Made by a program: the position numbers and the translations under genes
Notes under the pieces: generated by a model
Seen by the model: only the letters and a program-made list of their open reading frames with translations
Database searches by the model: none
What the model was told of the DNA's origin: nothing
Shown here: piece by piece, positions 15,603 to 18,717 of the stretch
How the letters are laid out: every line of letters starts with the position of its first letter
Position numbering within the stretch: position 1 is the first letter of the stretch
Origin: UBA9214 sp964443845
GTDB taxonomy: Bacteria; Pseudomonadota; Gammaproteobacteria; UBA9214
Reading direction: 5' to 3'
Assembly (NCBI GenBank): GCA_964443845.1
Contig: CAYUFA010000053.1
Coordinates: forward strand, 1 to 18,717
DNA: 18,717 nt

Positions 15603-16148
15603 ATGGAAACCGGCACCGGCATCCTGCACGACATCCACGACCTCGACGCCATCCCGTGGTGGCCGCCGGCCCCCGGCTGGTGGGTCGTACTCGGGGTTGC
15701 GGGGCTGGTCGTGCTGGTCTTCGCCATCCGCTACTGGCTGCGCTACAGCGGCCTCATGCCGGGCTGGCGCAATGACGCACGCCGCCAGCTGCGGGTCCTG
15801 CACCAGGCCCTGCGCAAGCAGGAACCGCGTGAAGTGGCCGGACGCCTCTCCATCCTGCTGCGCCGGGTTGCCCTGGCGCGCGGTGGCCGGCAGCAGGTGG
15901 CCGGGCTGTCCGGGGAGCGCTGGCTGACCTGGCTGGAGCAGAACGACAGCACCGGTTTCCGCTGGACCGCACGCGGCAGACTGCTGGTGCAGGCCCCCTA
16001 CATGCCACCGGCGTGGCCGGTGGAGCGCAAGGAGGTCGCGCGTCTGGTGGCGGCCGCGCGGCGCTGGGTCGACGCGGTGATCCCGGCGGACCGCAAGTCG
16101 GGACGCCTGCTGCGCACCCTGCGGGTCCGGCTACGAGGGGCGCAGTGA
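15603..16148 (+). CDS. DUF4381 membrane protein
   Basis: The 181-residue product has a short N-terminal tail with the characteristic LHDIHDLDAIPWWPPAPGWW, one membrane helix (about 26-46) and a basic cytosolic C-terminal domain with GLSGERWLTWLE. That is the DUF4381 pattern, found between the DUF58 and the VWA genes in proteobacterial Bat operons. No activity is known; it probably anchors or bridges the complex at the inner membrane. The ATG at 15603 lies six bases after the DUF58 stop, and upstream codons in the same frame overlap that gene and are antisense-like. Its TGA shares bases with the ATG of the next gene (TGATG), a sign of translational coupling. Confidence 0.9.
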   Translation: METGTGILHDIHDLDAIPWWPPAPGWWVVLGVAGLVVLVFAIRYWLRYSGLMPGWRNDARRQLRVLHQALRKQEPREVAGRLSILLRRVALARGGRQQVAGLSGERWLTWLEQNDSTGFRWTARGRLLVQAPYMPPAWPVERKEVARLVAAARRWVDAVIPADRKSGRLLRTLRVRLRGAQ

Positions 16149-17185
16149 TGGTGCATTTCCTCTGGCCCTGGGCAGCCGTGCTGATACCTTTACCCCTGCT
16201 GGTGTGGCGCTTCTGGCCGCGTCCGCACGGGGCCACCGATGCCTATACCCATACGGACAACTCCACCCTGCTGCATCCGGCGCTGGGCCGGCTGGCCTCG
16301 ACGTTCATCAAGTCGCGCCACCTGACCCACGCCGGCAGCAGCGTGCAGCTCCTGGTACTGGCGCTGGCCTGGATCGCGCTGGTGCTGGCCATCATGCAAC
16401 CGCAATGGCTCAACCCGTACACCGAGATCCGCACCGAGGGCCACGACCTGATGCTGGCCGTCGATACCTCGCGCTCGATGGAAGCCCTGGACTTCACCAT
16501 CGACAATCGCCAGGTCACGCGCATGGCCGTCATCAAGGGCGTGCTGGAACGTTTCGTCAAGGCGCGTACCGGAGACCGCATCGGCATCATCGTGTTCGGC
16601 AGTCAGGCCTTCGTGCTCTCCCCGCTGACGCAGGACCTGCAGACCCTGCACAACCTGCTGGACAGTGTGGTGGCGCGTATGGCCGGCGACGGTACCGCCA
16701 TCGGCGATGCCATCGGGCTGGCGGTGAAAAAACTGCGTGAACGCCCCGAGGGCTCGCGGGTGCTGATCCTGGTCACCGACGGCGAGAACACCCAGGGCAG
16801 CCTGCCACCGGACCTGGCCGCGCAACTGGCCGCCCGGGAAGGCATCCGGATCTACACCATCGGCGTCGGCAGCAAGGGCCTGGTGCCGATCGTCGAAAAC
16901 GGCCAGCTCCGGCACGAAAAGATGGAAATCGACGAAGACCTGCTGCGCCAGGTCGCGAAAACAACCGGTGGCGCCTATTTCCGGGCCACCGATACCCGTG
17001 CGCTGGAACAGATCTATCAGCAGATCGATGCGCTGGAGAAAACCCAGGCCGAGTCACGCACCGTGCTCATCCCGCAACCGCTGTACCGCTGGCCGCTCGG
17101 CGTGGCGCTGCTGATGCTGCTGCTGATCGGCCTGTTCCCCAACGGCATACCGCGCGCCTGGCTCGCAGGACGGTCCCGTGCCTGA
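16148..17185 (+). CDS. batA: BatA-like VWA-domain inner-membrane protein
   Basis: The 345-residue product has two N-terminal membrane helices (about 7-24 and 66-84), a VWA domain exposed to one side, and a C-terminal helix (316-331), the BatA/BatB layout. The MIDAS metal site is complete: Asp106, Ser108 and Ser110 in DTSRS, Thr183 in GDGTAIGDAIG, and Asp211 in VTDGEN. In the Bacteroides aerotolerance (Bat) system and its proteobacterial relatives, such proteins support survival of oxidative or envelope stress, together with MoxR; direct function is not established. The ATG at 16148 overlaps the upstream stop, and the next gene begins eight bases before this one ends. The batA name follows gene order (first VWA protein), so it is provisional. 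Confidence 0.9.
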   Translation: MVHFLWPWAAVLIPLPLLVWRFWPRPHGATDAYTHTDNSTLLHPALGRLASTFIKSRHLTHAGSSVQLLVLALAWIALVLAIMQPQWLNPYTEIRTEGHDLMLAVDTSRSMEALDFTIDNRQVTRMAVIKGVLERFVKARTGDRIGIIVFGSQAFVLSPLTQDLQTLHNLLDSVVARMAGDGTAIGDAIGLAVKKLRERPEGSRVLILVTDGENTQGSLPPDLAAQLAAREGIRIYTIGVGSKGLVPIVENGQLRHEKMEIDEDLLRQVAKTTGGAYFRATDTRALEQIYQQIDALEKTQAESRTVLIPQPLYRWPLGVALLMLLLIGLFPNGIPRAWLAGRSRA

Positions 17186-18215
17186 GCAGACCCTGGCCTT
17201 TCACTTCAGCGAGCCGGCGTGGCTGTGGGCACTGCTGGCCTGCGTCCCGGTCGCCGCCTGGCTGCTGTACACCGGGCGCATGAATCGCCACAACGAGCGC
17301 CTCCTGAAATACGCCGATTCACACCTGATGCCACACCTGCTGGGACGCAGCGGCCTGTCGCAGGTCACGCAATGGCGGCGTTTTGCCCACTGGAGCCTGG
17401 TCTGGCTACTACTGGTGCTGGCCATGGCAGGTCCACGCTGGGACTTCACCGACGTCCAGTTGTTCCGTCCCGGCACCAATCTGGTCGTGCTGTTCGACCT
17501 GTCGCGCTCCATGGATGTGACCGACGTCAAGCCCTCGCGCCTGGCGCGTGCACAGCAGGAACTCACCGATCTGCTCGACCGCAGCCACGGCATCCGCATC
17601 GGCGTCATCGGTTATGCCTCGGTTGCCCAGGTGGTCGCGCCGGTGACCGAGGACATGAACAGCATCCGTCACGTGCTGCCATCGCTGGACACCAGCCTGG
17701 TGCAACTGCCCGGCAGCCGCCTGTCCTATGCCCTCGACCGGGCCAACGAGCTGTTTGCAGGCCAGCCGAAGGACAACGTGAATTCCCTGCTGCTCATCAG
17801 CGACGGTGACTTTGCAGAGCCCGGACTGGAACAACGCATGCAGGCTTTCGCCGCGCACGGTATCCACGTGCACGTGCTCGGCATCGGCACGCCACAGGGG
17901 GGTACCGTACCGGCACCGGACGGAAAGTGGATCACCGACCGCAACGGCCGGCCGGTAATCTCGAAACTCAACGAGCCGTTGCTGAAGTCGCTGGCCGCCG
18001 CCGGTGACGGCATCTATCAGCTGGCGAACTACCGGCAGCAGGACACGGACCGCATCCTGGCCGCGGTGAAGGCCCACTCGCGACCGGGCAGCAAGCTCGA
18101 GGAACGCACCCGGGTGTGGAATGAACACTTCTACTGGCTGGCCGGCCTGGCACTGCTGCTGTTGCTGCCGCTGTTCCGCCGCGCCCTGCCGGTCTACAAG
18201 GCACGCTGGTCATGA
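17178..18215 (+). CDS. batB: BatB-like VWA-domain inner-membrane protein
   Basis: The second VWA protein, also 345 residues, has membrane helices at about 14-32, 71-84 and 318-335. Its metal site shows Asp107, Ser109 and Ser111 in FDLSRSM and Asp209 in ISDGD; the usual Thr of the middle motif is replaced by Ser180 (LPGSRLSYAL), which can still bring a hydroxyl. It is paralogous to the gene before it but clearly diverged, so it is not a recent duplication. The start is a GTG at 17178, overlapping the end of the first VWA gene by eight bases; the N-terminal stretch FHFSEPAWLWALL fits the family beginning. The end overlaps the next gene by ATGA. The two VWA proteins probably form one complex with MoxR and the TPR protein. 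Confidence 0.9.
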   Translation: MPEQTLAFHFSEPAWLWALLACVPVAAWLLYTGRMNRHNERLLKYADSHLMPHLLGRSGLSQVTQWRRFAHWSLVWLLLVLAMAGPRWDFTDVQLFRPGTNLVVLFDLSRSMDVTDVKPSRLARAQQELTDLLDRSHGIRIGVIGYASVAQVVAPVTEDMNSIRHVLPSLDTSLVQLPGSRLSYALDRANELFAGQPKDNVNSLLLISDGDFAEPGLEQRMQAFAAHGIHVHVLGIGTPQGGTVPAPDGKWITDRNGRPVISKLNEPLLKSLAAAGDGIYQLANYRQQDTDRILAAVKAHSRPGSKLEERTRVWNEHFYWLAGLALLLLLPLFRRALPVYKARWS

Positions 18216-18717
18216 ACCGCAGATCCGCCCGCCAACAACTCCTCCTGCTGACCGGCCTGCTGACCGCGCTGACGGCGGTACAGGCCGCCTGGTTCCGGAA
18301 TACGGAACAGGATGCCGAACAGAAATACCGGCAGGGTGATTACAACGCAGCCGCGCAGGAATTCAGCGACGACTACCGGCGTGGCGTGGCACTCTACCGC
18401 GCCGGACACTACCGCGAGGCCGGCGACGCCTTCGAGCAGGTGCAACGCGCGGACGTCAAGGCAGATGCCCTGTATAACCTGGGTAACAGCCGCTTCAAGC
18501 GCAGCGACTACGAGGGCGCCGTGAGTGCCTACGAGGATGCGCTGTCCCTGCGACCCAGGGACGAGGATATCCTGCACAACCTGGCGCTGGCCAAGCAGGA
18601 ACTGGAACAGTTCCACCAGGAACAGGAAAAGCAGCAGAAACAGGAAAAGCAGCAGAAGCAGGATTCCAAGCAGGACTCCGGCCAGCAGCAGAAGCAGGAA
18701 AAGCAGCAGAAGCAGGA
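18212..18717 (+). CDS. batC: BatC-like TPR protein, cut by the window edge
   Basis: Only the first 168 residues are visible. An N-terminal hydrophobic segment (about 8-26) follows a basic start (MNRRSARQ) and serves as signal peptide or anchor, so the rest is probably periplasmic. Residues 34-118 hold TPR-type helix pairs, clearest in ADALYNLGNSRFKRSDYEGA (85-104), followed by SAYEDALSLRPRD. From residue 134 the chain becomes a Gln/Lys/Glu-rich tail built from six-residue units. TPR genes with such tails follow the VWA genes in Bat operons and often continue into a proline- or charge-rich region and then BatD. The ATG at 18212 overlaps the previous stop (ATGA), indicating coupling. The name follows position and domain only. 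Confidence 0.85.
   Translation, partial: MNRRSARQQLLLLTGLLTALTAVQAAWFRNTEQDAEQKYRQGDYNAAAQEFSDDYRRGVALYRAGHYREAGDAFEQVQRADVKADALYNLGNSRFKRSDYEGAVSAYEDALSLRPRDEDILHNLALAKQELEQFHQEQEKQQKQEKQQKQDSKQDSGQQQKQEKQQKQ
18623..18717 (+). repeat. 18-bp coding repeat for a QEKQQK tail
   Basis: The unit CAGGAAAAGCAGCAGAAR occurs at 18623, 18641 and 18695, and two decayed units fill 18659-18694, keeping an 18-bp phase. It encodes six-residue units (QEKQQK, QEKQQK, QDSKQD, SGQQQK, QEKQQK) in the TPR protein and runs to the window edge. Near-identical codons point to recent slippage or unit expansion. Confidence 0.85.

Overview
The window is GC-rich, bacterial and densely coding. Codon use, the gene set and the Shine-Dalgarno sites suggest a proteobacterium, most likely a gammaproteobacterium of the Chromatiales/Ectothiorhodospiraceae kind. 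That placement is an inference from family membership, not from a marker gene. No tRNA, rRNA, CRISPR array, insertion sequence or prophage gene was seen.

Left third (318-8955): a small SAP-like cysteine protein is followed, on the minus strand, by the proteasome-like protease Anbu and a 410-residue protein of the VOC fold that keeps the metal triad of 4-hydroxyphenylpyruvate dioxygenase. Divergently on the plus strand lies a three-gene operon: a 1102-residue transglutaminase fused to a DUF2126 putative amidoligase, a circularly permuted ATP-grasp protein, and an alpha-E protein. Anbu, transglutaminase/DUF2126, ATP-grasp and alpha-E are the parts of a peptide-modification system predicted by comparative genomics, whose substrate and product remain unknown to me. 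The dioxygenase-like gene sits inside the locus and is the part I do not recognise from that system.

Middle (9042-12467): a secreted metallophosphoesterase-like protein stands behind a convincing Pho box promoter and ends at a good intrinsic terminator. Then come a convergent host-attachment-family protein, an FNR/ANR-like operator, and a translationally coupled pair encoding an LsrG-like ABM-domain protein and an iron-type alcohol dehydrogenase with one altered metal ligand.

Right third (12511-18717): a lone 2OG-Fe(II) oxygenase gene on the minus strand is separated by a 440-bp regulatory region from a Bat-type aerotolerance operon: MoxR ATPase, DUF58 protein, DUF4381 membrane protein, two VWA membrane proteins (BatA/BatB-like) and a TPR protein (BatC-like) cut by the window edge. 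The regulatory region contains a 9-bp perfect hairpin, an FNR/FixK-like palindrome and 22-bp tandem direct repeats. The operon genes overlap or nearly touch, and the MoxR ATPase is expected to act with the VWA proteins at the inner membrane.

Best candidates for something undescribed: the HPPD-like enzyme embedded in the Anbu/amidoligase locus, and the operator cluster between the 2OG oxygenase and the Bat operon.
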